Origin: Gp13-AA77 sp035578005
GTDB lineage: Bacteria > Acidobacteriota > Terriglobia > UBA7540
NCBI GenBank assembly: GCA_035578005.1
Contig: DATJYK010000150.1
Location: 1-64,000, forward strand
Length of the DNA stretch: 64,000 bases
Direction of reading: 5' to 3'
The notes under the pieces were generated by a model. That model saw nothing but the letters and a program-made list of their open reading frames with translations. It did no database searches and had not been told where the DNA came from. Position numbers and translations under genes: made by a program. The first letter of the stretch is position 1. Each line of letters starts with the position of its first letter. Below, in pieces: positions 19,644 through 27,868 of this stretch.

Positions 19644-19961
19644 TTGCCAAACCCAGTTCCCACAACACCGTCGATCGAACGCCGCCGCTGCCCGCGCTCG
19701 GACACCAAGATGCCCATTACCCTGATCGTAGAAACCGTGGGCGGGACCTTTGCTTACAACCCGACCACCTTCGACCTCTCGGAGCTGGGCGCAGGAATCG
19801 AAACCAGTTTGAGCTTCAAAGTCGGCCAGTCCGTGAAAATCATCGCGCGTGACCGCAAACCTGACCCCGTGAGGTGCCGTGTGGCGTGGACGGGTGAGCG
19901 GGGCGACGGCACACGGGCCGCGGGTGTAGAGTTCCTGCCCACTTCCACGCGGTACTGGTAG
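19644..19961 (+). CDS. PilZ domain protein (predicted c-di-GMP binding), TTG start
   Basis: This is a 105-residue single-domain protein. An RxxxR-like element (ERRRCPRSD) near the N-terminus precedes a beta-barrel stretch with FDLSELGAG, standing for the D/NxSxxG motif. It ends with CRVAWTGERGDGTRAAGVEF. Both c-di-GMP-binding motifs of PilZ domains are therefore recognisable. The start is set by a consensus GGAGGT at 19632-19637, six bases before the TTG at 19644. The frame remains open upstream to 19515, but without a site. It is divergent from tilS and has no operon partner. Confidence 0.8.
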   Translation: MPNPVPTTPSIERRRCPRSDTKMPITLIVETVGGTFAYNPTTFDLSELGAGIETSLSFKVGQSVKIIARDRKPDPVRCRVAWTGERGDGTRAAGVEFLPTSTRYW

Positions 19962-20000
19962 GCCCATCCACTTGGCAGACCCGCGCGGAGCGGGTGGAGC

Positions 20001-20390
20001 CTACCTGCGCGGCCTCGACCCCGGCGGGCCCGGAGGCGGCCGCCACTTCCGGATCACTTCGTCGAATTTCAGCAACTGGTCGGGGTTAAGAATCTGCCGA
20101 ATCTGGTTGTCCGTCTCCTGGCGCAACGCTTCGAATTGCGGCCGCACTTGCGAATGCAAGGCTTCGTACTTCTTTCTGGACTCAGTGAGGATCTGGGTTA
20201 ATTGACTCGTCTGCTGGGCATTCAACTTCAGTTCCTGCGTCAAGTACTTGACGAAATCTCGCGGCTCCATCGGACGGCGCCAGTGCCCGCCGTACCAGGC
20301 ATATAGGAACAGGCCCACTGCCCCCGCAACTGCGCCCAGCAGGAATGTCGAGAGGAAATAGAGATAGGCACGCTGCTTCATCAGTTTCAA
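20001..20390 (-). CDS. Spy/CpxP-like periplasmic protein (heavy-metal sensor type)
   Basis: This 129-residue protein has an N-terminal membrane anchor (about residues 7-29) and then a helical domain of the LTxxQ type (LTQELKLNAQQTSQLTQILT, later IRQILNPDQLLKFDEV). That matches Spy/CpxP/CnrX-like periplasmic chaperone-sensor proteins. The tail is Pro/Arg-rich. Its ATG overlaps the stop of the anti-sigma gene by 4 bp, so it is the third gene of a sigma/anti-sigma operon. It may sense envelope or metal stress for that pair (inference). Confidence 0.78.
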   Translation of the reverse strand: MKLMKQRAYLYFLSTFLLGAVAGAVGLFLYAWYGGHWRRPMEPRDFVKYLTQELKLNAQQTSQLTQILTESRKKYEALHSQVRPQFEALRQETDNQIRQILNPDQLLKFDEVIRKWRPPPGPPGSRPRR

Positions 20391-20851
20391 CGGCTCCCGG
20401 ACTGCGGAGCAAACTCAAAATCGGTGTCCATGAGCTGGCCCGAATAAATCGGGTAGTTCTGCGCCGCAATGGTCTCAGGCTGCACAGCGTTGGCGACGGC
20501 GACCGGAGCTGATCGAACCGGGCTCGAACGCGGCACCACGAGAACTCCGAACAACAGGAGCGTCGCCAGCAACGCCGCATAGACGAAGCGGCGGCCCACA
20601 CGCTCCAGGAAGAACTCACCCGCTCGCTCGGCTCCGGATGCCTCCTGGAGACTACGCACCACGCGGCTGGCGAACCCGAGGCTGGGCTCGGGTATCGCTT
20701 GCAGGGCCAGCCCTCGCATTCCAGACCGCAGCCTGGTCCACTCCCGAGCGTAGATGGCACAGGCTGGGCACGCGGAAAGATGCTCCTCCAGCCGTGCGGA
20801 ACGCCCTCCATCTTCGAGCACAAACTGACGTGCCTGTCTACAACGCATCAT
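20387..20851 (-). CDS. anti-sigma factor with zinc-finger (zf-HC2) domain
   Basis: This 154-residue membrane protein is likely to hold the adjacent sigma factor inactive. The N-terminal zf-HC2-type motif is HLSACPACAIYAREW, with a His and paired Cys residues. A transmembrane segment follows at about residues 92-112 (FVYAALLATLLLFGVLVV), with a short periplasmic tail. It starts immediately after the sigma-factor stop and overlaps the next gene by 4 bp, indicating translational coupling in a three-gene operon. Confidence 0.85.
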   Translation of the reverse strand: MMRCRQARQFVLEDGGRSARLEEHLSACPACAIYAREWTRLRSGMRGLALQAIPEPSLGFASRVVRSLQEASGAERAGEFFLERVGRRFVYAALLATLLLFGVLVVPRSSPVRSAPVAVANAVQPETIAAQNYPIYSGQLMDTDFEFAPQSGSR

Positions 20852-21445
20852 CTACCTCCCTTGCCGCCAATGATGGTAATCCGCCAGCATCCTTTTGCGA
20901 GCGCGATGCAAGCGGACCTTTACCGTGCTGGGCTTCAGCTTCAGTAAATCGGCAATTTCCTCCACAGACAAATCTTCGAGCTCCTTCAGGCTCAGAATTA
21001 CACGATCCTGGGCCGGAGCCCGCTCCAACAGTTTCTCCGCCAGCTCACGATTCTCGAGATCAGCCTCGAGGCGCTCGCCAGCCGTCGTCCGGCTCTCCAC
21101 GCCAGCTTCCAGCGCGTGCTCGCTCTCTTCGGAAATCTCCGAAAAGTAGGTGACCCGGGAGGCGCGCCGCCGGCGCAAGTGATCGTAACAGTGGTTGATC
21201 GCAATGCGCATGAGCCAGGTGCCGAACGAAGACTCGAAGTTGTAGCCACCGGCTGCCAGGAACGCCTTGACGAAGATCTCCTGGACGAGTTCCTCCACTT
21301 CTTCGCGGCGCCCAACCATCCGGTACACAAGGCTGAAGAGACGCCGTTGATATCGCTCCACCAGCGGTGCAAACGCTTCTCCGTCGCCGCGCTGAATGCG
21401 CTGAACCCACTGCGCCTCTGGGTCATCCTGCCGAGCAGTCTCCAT
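20852..21445 (-). CDS. ECF RNA polymerase sigma factor, RpoE-like
   Basis: This 197-residue sigma-70 family factor has region 2 at about residues 24-95 (LVERYQRRLFSLVYRMVGRR, then SFGTWLMRIAINHCYD). Region 4 lies at about 135-190 (VILSLKELEDLSVEEIADLL, then STVKVRLHRARKRM). The linker between them is acidic. It is the first gene of an operon with a zf-HC2 anti-sigma factor and a Spy-like protein, an arrangement typical of envelope-stress regulation. The operon probably regulates itself, but no promoter motif was assigned. Confidence 0.93.
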   Translation of the reverse strand: METARQDDPEAQWVQRIQRGDGEAFAPLVERYQRRLFSLVYRMVGRREEVEELVQEIFVKAFLAAGGYNFESSFGTWLMRIAINHCYDHLRRRRASRVTYFSEISEESEHALEAGVESRTTAGERLEADLENRELAEKLLERAPAQDRVILSLKELEDLSVEEIADLLKLKPSTVKVRLHRARKRMLADYHHWRQGR

Positions 21446-21666
21446 CGAGGTTCCATGAGCTCGCCTTCCCCAAAACTAAAGACGAGAATTACATTCGCCA
21501 GGTTACGGCGGCAACCTGCCCTCTTGCTGGGACTTAAACGACCACCTCCGGCTCGAACAGAGCCCTGGGAGCGTGGCGAGCGGTAAATGACGAGTCAACA
21601 CGGCCGAAGCCAGCAAGCGCGCCGATGCTCTAACCACTGACCACTCAACACAAGCTACTGCTTCTT

Positions 21667-23205
21667 TTACTCCCACTCGATCGTCCCCGGGGGCTTCGAG
21701 GTGACGTCCAGCACCACCCGATTCACTCCTTTTACTTCGTTGACGATACGGGTGGCAATTCGCTCCAGAAGCTCCGCCGGCAGCTTGGCCCAATCTGCCG
21801 TCATGCCGTCCTCAGACTCCACCGCTCGCACGGCGATGGTGGAGGCGTAGGTGCGCGCGTCGCCCATCACGCCCACGCTCGAGACCGGCAGCAGTACGGC
21901 AAACGACTGCCACAACCGGTTATACCATCCCGCGCGCCTGACTTCCTGCTGAACTACGGCATCGGCCTCCCGCACCAGGCGTAATCGTTCGGGCGTCACG
22001 GCGCCGAGAATCCGCACGGCCAAGCCCGGACCCGGAAAGGGCTGGCGGCCAACCACCTCTTCACTCAGCCCAAGTTCACGGCCCACCCGGCGAACTTCGT
22101 CCTTGAAGAGCTCGCGTAGCGGTTCAATCAGCTTGAACTTAAGATCAGGAGGCAGCCCGCCGACATTGTGATGACTCTTGATGGTGGCCGCGGGCCCGCG
22201 CACCGAGACCGACTCGATGACGTCCGGGTAGAGCGTGCCTTGCACCAGGAACTCGATATCACCCAGCTTCCGCGCTTCCTCTTCGAATACCCGGATAAAT
22301 TCGCCGCCGATAATCTTGCGCTTCTGTTCGGGGTCGGTAACGCCTTCGAGGCGTGACAGAAAGCGCGCCGAGGCGTCCACAGCAAGCACCCGGAGATGGC
22401 CCTGCTCCTTGAGCGCCGTCCGCACTTCCTCAAATTCGTCCTTTCGCAGCAGGCCATTGTCGACAAAGATGCACGTGAGACGCTCGCCGATCGCGCGGCC
22501 CACCAGGATTGCCGCCACTGCCGAGTCCACGCCGCCGGAGAGCGCGCACACTACGTGTCCTGCTCCCACCTGCTCGCGAATGCGCTCGACAGACTCCTCC
22601 ACAAAAGAGCGTGGAAACCAGTTGGGTTTCGCGCCCACAATTCCGAACACAAAGCGGCGAAGAATTTCGTCTCCCCGGTCTGTATGGTGCACTTCAGGAT
22701 GAAACTCAACGGCGTAGGCTCGCTGGGCCGCGTTTTCGATCACCGAGATCGCGTTCGCAGTGCGGCCCGTCACCTTGAAGCCGGGCGGAACCGAGACGAC
22801 ATGGTCTCCGTGGCTGTTCCAGACGCGCAGCGGCGAGGGCAACCCTTCGAGCAGGTCGCTTGGCGCTACGACCTCAAGCTGGGCAAAGCCATATTCGCGC
22901 GCACGGGCCGGCTCGACTAGCCCGCCCAGCTTGTGCGACATAAATTGCAAGCCGTAACAGATGCCCAGCACCGGGGTGTTCAGGCTGAAAATACGGTCAT
23001 CGGCTGTCGGCGAAAAAGGATCGTACACCGAAGATGGACCGCCGGAGAGAATCAGCGCCTGCGGATGCATGCGCACCAAGTCGTCAAACGGAATGTGACA
23101 CGGGACGATGACCGAGTACACCTGCATCTCTCGAATACGACGAGCGATGAGTTGTGTGTACTGGGAACCGAAATCAAGAACGACAATTGGGGAGGAATGT
23201 TCCAT
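21667..23205 (-). CDS. guaA: GMP synthase (glutamine-hydrolysing)
   Basis: GuaA converts XMP to GMP using ATP and glutamine. The N-terminal class I glutaminase domain has LSGGPSSVYD, the nucleophile Cys in LGICYGLQFM, and the His-Glu pair in EFHPEVHHTDRG. The ATP-pyrophosphatase domain has the PP-loop ALSGGVDSAVAA. The C-terminal dimerisation domain ends in the conserved KPPGTIEWE. I start at the ATG at 23205 (MEHSSPIVVLDFGSQYTQ, 512 residues). The frame is open for 12 more codons through a GATT-rich repeat that looks non-coding. Confidence 0.97.
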   Translation of the reverse strand: MEHSSPIVVLDFGSQYTQLIARRIREMQVYSVIVPCHIPFDDLVRMHPQALILSGGPSSVYDPFSPTADDRIFSLNTPVLGICYGLQFMSHKLGGLVEPARAREYGFAQLEVVAPSDLLEGLPSPLRVWNSHGDHVVSVPPGFKVTGRTANAISVIENAAQRAYAVEFHPEVHHTDRGDEILRRFVFGIVGAKPNWFPRSFVEESVERIREQVGAGHVVCALSGGVDSAVAAILVGRAIGERLTCIFVDNGLLRKDEFEEVRTALKEQGHLRVLAVDASARFLSRLEGVTDPEQKRKIIGGEFIRVFEEEARKLGDIEFLVQGTLYPDVIESVSVRGPAATIKSHHNVGGLPPDLKFKLIEPLRELFKDEVRRVGRELGLSEEVVGRQPFPGPGLAVRILGAVTPERLRLVREADAVVQQEVRRAGWYNRLWQSFAVLLPVSSVGVMGDARTYASTIAVRAVESEDGMTADWAKLPAELLERIATRIVNEVKGVNRVVLDVTSKPPGTIEWE

Positions 23206-23273
23206 GGATTGATTGATTGATTCATTGAGCCATCGGCTCATTGACTCAATGAGTCAATGAATCAATGGGCCGA
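23206..23273. repeat. GATT/AATC-rich imperfect inverted repeat between guaA and leuS
   Basis: The short gap is made almost entirely of tandem GATT units followed by inverted AATCAATG and TCAATGAG units. It folds imperfectly on itself around GAGCC-ATC-GGCTC. It lies just before the guaA start. Confidence 0.6.
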
Positions 23274-25844
23274 TTACTTGGCCACGACATTCACCAGCTT
23301 CTTCGGCACCACGATCACTTTCATCACCTTCAGGCCGTTGAGGTGCTCGCGGACCTTCGGTTCATCAAGCGCCCGCTGACGGATTTCATCGTCTTCCGCC
23401 GAAGCGGCCACACGGACCCGCGCGCGCAGTTTGCCGTTCACCTGCACGGGAATCTCGAGCTCTTCTTCGGCGGCGAGCTCGGGGTCAAAATTCGGCCATT
23501 CAGCTTGCAACGTGGTACCTTCGTGGCCGAGCCCTTCCCACATCTCGTCCGCCAGGTGGGGCACAAAAACTGCCAGAATCAGAGTTAAAATCTCAAGCGC
23601 CTCTTTCAGGACGCCGGCCCGAATCACGCCACTTTCGATGGCGCCTTCAGAATCTGCGACCTGGTTGGCGAGACTCATGCACAACGCCACATCGGTGTTG
23701 AAGTGCCAGCGCTCCTCCATGTCTTCAGTCACGTGACGCAACGTTTGATGAGCTTTGCGCAGCAAGCCGCGCTCCGGCGGCGTCAGCGCGCCCGGACCAT
23801 CTGCCCCACCGTTTCGCCACGAGCCAGCGTCACGGACGCGTTCGGCATAGCGCACTCCCAGCCGGTAAACACGGTTCAAAAACCGCGAGGCGCCTTCGAT
23901 ACCCTGGTCGCTCCAATCCAGATCCCGCTCCGGCGGCGCGGCAAACAGCATGTAAAGCCGCACCGTGTCGGCGCCGTACTTGGCGCACATGGCGACCGGG
24001 TCCACCACGTTGCCTTTCGACTTCGACATCTTAGCGCCCTCTTTAATCACCATGCCCTGGGTGAAGAGCCGCGCCACGGGCTCGGAGAATTGCACCAGGC
24101 CGATGTCCCGCATCACTTTGGTCCAGAACCGCATGTAGATCAGGTGCAGGATGGCGTGCTCGATGCCGCCGATGTACTGGTCAACCGGGAACCAGTACTT
24201 CACCACGTCTTTGTCGATAGGCGCGGTGGAGATCTTCGGGTCGGTGTAGCGATAGAAATACCAGGAGGAATCGACGAACGTGTCCATCGTGTCTGTCTCG
24301 CGCTGCCCAGGACCGCCGCATTTCGGGCACATGACGTTCACGAACTCCGGAACCGTGGCCAGTGCCGCCCGTCCCTCACCGGTAAGCTTGACGTTGCGAG
24401 GCAGCACCACCGGCAGGTCGCTCTCCGGCACCGGCACGATTCCACACGCGGCGCAATAGATCATGGGGATCGGGGTACCCCAATAGCGCTGGCGTGACAC
24501 TCCCCAATCCTTTAGACGGAAGTGAATCTTGCCCTTGCCGAATCCGCCCGCCTCAGCGTCACGCGTCATGCGGGTGCGGGCTTCTTCGGACGTCAGGCCG
24601 CTATAGACGCCCGAGTTCACCAGCGCGCCGTCTTCGGTGAATGCTTCCGTAGGGGCGGGGCTTGCCCCGCCCTCACGGGCTGGAAGCCCCTGCAAGGTGG
24701 CACGGCCATCCTGGCCGTGCGCGGCCGGGGAAAGCCCGGGCCCTACGGGCTCGATGACAGTGCGGATCGGCAGTCCATATGTTGTGCAGAACTCGAAGTC
24801 GCGCTCGTCGTGCGCCGGTACCGCCATCACGGCGCCGGTACCGTACTCCATCAAGACAAAGTTGGCGAGCCAAATGGGGACAGGTTCGCCGTTGAAAGGA
24901 TTGCGCGCGGTAGTGCCGGTGTCGGCGCCGAGCTTCTCGAAATCGGTCTCCATGCGCGCGCGGGCAGCAGAGCTCTTCAATCGCTCCACCTCTGCCCGCA
25001 ACTTCTCCGGGTGCTCGGAACACGCCACCAACTTCTCCACCAGTGGATGTTGCGGCGCCAGAAACACAGCCGTGCATCCATAGACGGTGTCGATACGGGT
25101 GGTGAAGACGCGCATCGCCTCGCCAAGCTCAGGCACTGCGAAATCCACTTCCGCGCCGTCGGAGCGCCCAATCCAGTTGCGCTGCATGGTCAGCACGCGT
25201 TCAGGCCACCGAACCATCTCCTTCATGTCGTCCAGAAGCTGCGCGGCGTAAGCTGTCACCTTCAGGAACCACTGCTCCAGCTCGCGCTCCTCCACCTGCG
25301 TGTCCTCGTGACGCCAGCAGCAGCCGTCCACCACTTGCTCATTGGCCAGTACGGTTTCGCACTTGGGGCACCAGTTCACACGGCTCTGTTTGCGATAGGC
25401 GAGGCCGCGCTCATACATTTTCAGAAAGAACCACTGGTTCCACCGGTAATACTCCGGCACGCAGGTGGCAACTTCGCGCCGCCAGTCGTAGCTGAACCCC
25501 AACCTCTGCAATTGGCCGCGCATGCGGTCGATATAGCTGAAGGTAAATTCGGAAGGGTGCCGGCCCAGCTTGATGGCGGCGTTCTCGGCCGGCAGACCGA
25601 AAGCATCCCAGCCGATGGGATGAAGTACGTTGTGTCCCTTCATACGCAAATAGCGCGCCAACGCGTCGCCGATGGAGTAATTGCGCACGTGGCCCATGTG
25701 AATATCGCCCGAGGGATACGGCAGCATCTCCAGGACGTAGTACTTGCGCCGCTCTGGGTCGGGCTCTGCGTCGAACAGCTTTTCGCGCGCCCACCGCTCC
25801 TGCCACTTCGTCTCGATTTGTTGGGGGTCGTAGTTGGGATCCAT
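23274..25844 (-). CDS. leuS: leucyl-tRNA synthetase
   Basis: This class I synthetase of 856 residues charges tRNA-Leu. The HIGH-type motif is HMGHVRNYSIGDALARYL (about residue 48) and the KMSKS loop is KMSKSKGNVVDP. The CP1 editing domain lies between them, with VPAHDERDFEF. The zinc-type modules CPKCETV and CPKCGGPGQRE are present. An anticodon-binding helical domain and C-terminal domain complete it. About residues 366-399, inside the editing domain, are encoded by a 102-bp palindromic repeat element. This insert is low-complexity (Gly/Ala/Pro/Arg) and unlike other LeuRS proteins, but the frame is kept. Confidence 0.97.
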   Translation of the reverse strand: MDPNYDPQQIETKWQERWAREKLFDAEPDPERRKYYVLEMLPYPSGDIHMGHVRNYSIGDALARYLRMKGHNVLHPIGWDAFGLPAENAAIKLGRHPSEFTFSYIDRMRGQLQRLGFSYDWRREVATCVPEYYRWNQWFFLKMYERGLAYRKQSRVNWCPKCETVLANEQVVDGCCWRHEDTQVEERELEQWFLKVTAYAAQLLDDMKEMVRWPERVLTMQRNWIGRSDGAEVDFAVPELGEAMRVFTTRIDTVYGCTAVFLAPQHPLVEKLVACSEHPEKLRAEVERLKSSAARARMETDFEKLGADTGTTARNPFNGEPVPIWLANFVLMEYGTGAVMAVPAHDERDFEFCTTYGLPIRTVIEPVGPGLSPAAHGQDGRATLQGLPAREGGASPAPTEAFTEDGALVNSGVYSGLTSEEARTRMTRDAEAGGFGKGKIHFRLKDWGVSRQRYWGTPIPMIYCAACGIVPVPESDLPVVLPRNVKLTGEGRAALATVPEFVNVMCPKCGGPGQRETDTMDTFVDSSWYFYRYTDPKISTAPIDKDVVKYWFPVDQYIGGIEHAILHLIYMRFWTKVMRDIGLVQFSEPVARLFTQGMVIKEGAKMSKSKGNVVDPVAMCAKYGADTVRLYMLFAAPPERDLDWSDQGIEGASRFLNRVYRLGVRYAERVRDAGSWRNGGADGPGALTPPERGLLRKAHQTLRHVTEDMEERWHFNTDVALCMSLANQVADSEGAIESGVIRAGVLKEALEILTLILAVFVPHLADEMWEGLGHEGTTLQAEWPNFDPELAAEEELEIPVQVNGKLRARVRVAASAEDDEIRQRALDEPKVREHLNGLKVMKVIVVPKKLVNVVAK
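24647..24748. repeat. REPIN-like palindromic element inside the leuS coding sequence
   Basis: This 102-bp unit has inverted ends (CCGTAG and CTACGG) and two internal hairpins. One is GGCGGGGC/GCCCCGCC near 24653-24671. The other is GCACGGCC-ATCCT-GGCCGTGC at 24700-24720. The second hairpin closely matches one inside the element at 61506-61595. The length is exactly 34 codons, so leuS stays in frame. The GTAG head is the feature recognised by RAYT transposases. Confidence 0.75.
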
Positions 25845-25950
25845 TGCTTCGGTTTTCGGTTGTCGGTTGTTGGTTCCTCAGTTGTCAGTTTGTCAGCTTT
25901 TAGCGATCAGCTCTCAGCCGTCAGCTGGCCTCTTGCCTTCTGCCTTCTGC
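25845..25950. repeat. degenerate heptamer-type microsatellite between nfo and leuS
   Basis: The spacer is made of short degenerate repeats: TCAGTTGTCAGTTTGTCAGC-like units, then CTTCTGCCTTCTGCTTACTG-like units. No gene is present. Similar AGCAG/AGTAG-type runs occur near 38041-38110 and 43263-43315. Confidence 0.55.
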
Positions 25951-26811
25951 TTACTGCCTACTGCTCCTCGCCAGCAGCCGCATCATCTCCACATTTCGCC
26001 GATCATCGTCAGGCTTATCCTTCGGAGTCTCGCAGATAAACGGGATCGCACGCAGCTTCGGGTGCCGGACGATGCGCCGAAATGCCTCGGCGCCGATTTG
26101 TCCGTCGCCGATGTGCTGGTGCCGGTCAACGCGTGAGGCGAAGGCAGACTTGGAATCGTTCGCGTGAATCAGGCGGACGTTTGCCAAGCCGAGGGTCGAG
26201 TCGAGCTGCCGCACGGTCTCGCTCAAGCCGCGCGGCGTATGAATCGCGTAACCGGCCGCGAACAAATGCGCCGTGTCGATACAAACTCCGGCCGGCACCT
26301 CCGCCTGGACACCTGCCAGAATCTCCGCCAGCTCTTCGAGCCTGAATCCCAAGGCGCTTCCTTGCCCTGCCGTGTTTTCGATCAACACCGTCAGGCCGTC
26401 CGGTTGAAGGCCCTTGGCGGCTGTCAAAAGCGATTGCACAAACCTTTTCACCGCCCAACTGGGCGACCCATTCTTGGCGCTGCCAGGATGCAACACCACG
26501 TATTCAGCTCGCAGCGACATTGCCCGCTGCAGTTCGCGCCGAAAAGCAGCCACCGAAGGTAATCGGACCACGGGGTCGGCTGCTGCCAGATTAATCAGGT
26601 AATTCGCATGAATGGCGAGAGGCAGAAGCTTGTAGCCAGCCCGCGCCTCGCAAAACTTCGCACAAGCCGCAGTGGACGGCCGTAACTCATGCCATCCTCG
26701 CGGATTCGCCGAAAAGATCTGGAAGGCGTCGCAACCGATTTCGTGCGCACGGTGAGCGGCGTTGGTCAAGGCCCCGGCAATAGATGTGTGAACGCCGACT
26801 CGCATGTTCAA
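25951..26811 (-). CDS. nfo: endonuclease IV (AP endonuclease)
   Basis: This enzyme cleaves DNA at abasic sites and is part of base-excision repair. The 286-residue TIM-barrel carries the metal ligands of the family: LHPGS (His), ENTAGQG (Glu), CIDTAHLFAAGY (Asp/His), and the His-containing stretch VDRHQHIGDGQIG. The start motif MRVGVHTSIAGAL is typical. It lies downstream of leuS on the same strand, across a 106-bp spacer of short degenerate repeats. Confidence 0.95.
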   Translation of the reverse strand: MNMRVGVHTSIAGALTNAAHRAHEIGCDAFQIFSANPRGWHELRPSTAACAKFCEARAGYKLLPLAIHANYLINLAAADPVVRLPSVAAFRRELQRAMSLRAEYVVLHPGSAKNGSPSWAVKRFVQSLLTAAKGLQPDGLTVLIENTAGQGSALGFRLEELAEILAGVQAEVPAGVCIDTAHLFAAGYAIHTPRGLSETVRQLDSTLGLANVRLIHANDSKSAFASRVDRHQHIGDGQIGAEAFRRIVRHPKLRAIPFICETPKDKPDDDRRNVEMMRLLARSSRQ

Positions 26812-26973
26812 TTGTCAGGGGATAGCGATGAATTGTCAATTTTCGGAGTCGGTTGACCGGTTGTCTCCCGGCGCAGTAAAACCAGTCAGGGGGCACGACT
26901 AGCTGCCTCCGGTGCTGACAAACCGACAACCTGCAGGCTCACGACTCGCAACCAGCAACTGCCTAGCAGCTGG

Positions 26974-27288
26974 CTAATCCAGCGAGTCCAGCGCGGCCAT
27001 GAGTTCGTTTTCGGCGTGCTTTTGGCCCAGCCGCCGCGTCAATTGTACGCCCTCACTTAGCACCCTGCGCGCTTCCTCGCTCCGGCCTTGGTCTGCTAGC
27101 AGCATCCCAGCCTGATAGTAAGAGGGTGCGTAGTCGGGGTGATGTTCCAAGAGATACCGGAAGTGCTCCCATGCCTCGTCCGGCTGGCCGCCACGTGCAA
27201 GTTCTATGGCCAGCCCGTAACGCGCAAAGGTATCGCCAGGGTTGGCGCTGATCGAGTCCCGAAGAAATTGGAGGCGTTCGGTGTCCAT
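26974..27288 (-). CDS. small tetratricopeptide-repeat protein
   Basis: This 104-residue protein is built from about two and a half TPR units (FARYGLAIELARGGQPDEAW, then PSYYQAGMLLADQGRSEEAR). TPRs bind other proteins. I start at the ATG at 27288 (MDTERLQFLRD). The frame is open 22 codons further upstream, but that part is unlike the rest. No signal peptide is present, so it is probably cytoplasmic. It is not clearly in an operon and its partner is unknown. Confidence 0.75.
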   Translation of the reverse strand: MDTERLQFLRDSISANPGDTFARYGLAIELARGGQPDEAWEHFRYLLEHHPDYAPSYYQAGMLLADQGRSEEARRVLSEGVQLTRRLGQKHAENELMAALDSLD

Positions 27289-27362
27289 GGTTGTTCCAGC
27301 GAGCGGCGAAGCCCTGAACGAGACGTACGCGGCATCCCGAATCCCCGCTTTCACTTGCTACG

Positions 27363-27866
27363 CTAACGCTTCAAAAACTTCGACAACAAAACGTACAGAG
27401 CCCTGTCAAGGCATTGTTTGAACGAACCGGTCGGCATCACGATAATCTTAGGCTCCAGGGGGTGGTTGCCGTACTGGCCGGAGTACGAATAAGAAACACC
27501 GCTATTGAGATTCTGGAAAAGTGTTCCGGTTCCGACCTGAAAATTCCCAGAGGCGCCGTTTGTGATGTCCACATTGCCCGGGTGGGTTGGGTTCACGGCC
27601 TCGAAGATCGCATCGTCGAAGTGCAGACGCCATGGTACGCCTTGTTCTCCGGTCCAAGTGATCGTATCACCCGGATAAACACAGGCCTGGTCAGGGTGTG
27701 CTTTGGGCGAAGTGCCGCCGGACAAGGTAATCTGGTCTGTTGTGTTGGACGGTGTGCACGCCGAGCCGGCGACAAACATTGGGATGTTCTTGTTCTGCGC
27801 TTCTATCGCTAAGACGATGATCCCTACTGCAACGACCACCCCCACGGCCCAAACCATCTTTTTCAC
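27363..27866 (-). CDS. membrane-anchored cupredoxin-like protein, function unknown
   Basis: This 167-residue protein has an N-terminal signal anchor (MVWAVGVVVAVGIIVLAIEA). A beta-rich extracytoplasmic domain follows with VYPGDTITWTGEQGVPWRLHF and SYSGQYGNHPLEPKIIVMP, resembling the ends of a cupredoxin fold. A complete type-1 copper set (His, Cys, His, Met) is not evident. The GTG at 27866 has an AGGAGGGG site and begins 2 bp after the kinase stop, so the two are translationally coupled. A role as a substrate or output of the kinase is possible but is inference. Confidence 0.72.
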   Translation of the reverse strand: MKKMVWAVGVVVAVGIIVLAIEAQNKNIPMFVAGSACTPSNTTDQITLSGGTSPKAHPDQACVYPGDTITWTGEQGVPWRLHFDDAIFEAVNPTHPGNVDITNGASGNFQVGTGTLFQNLNSGVSYSYSGQYGNHPLEPKIIVMPTGSFKQCLDRALYVLLSKFLKR

Positions 27867-27868
27867 GC

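Noticed and set aside
24522..26039. 505-residue plus-strand open frame across leuS
   Set aside because: It is antisense to leuS and runs into the microsatellite. It has no recognisable protein features.
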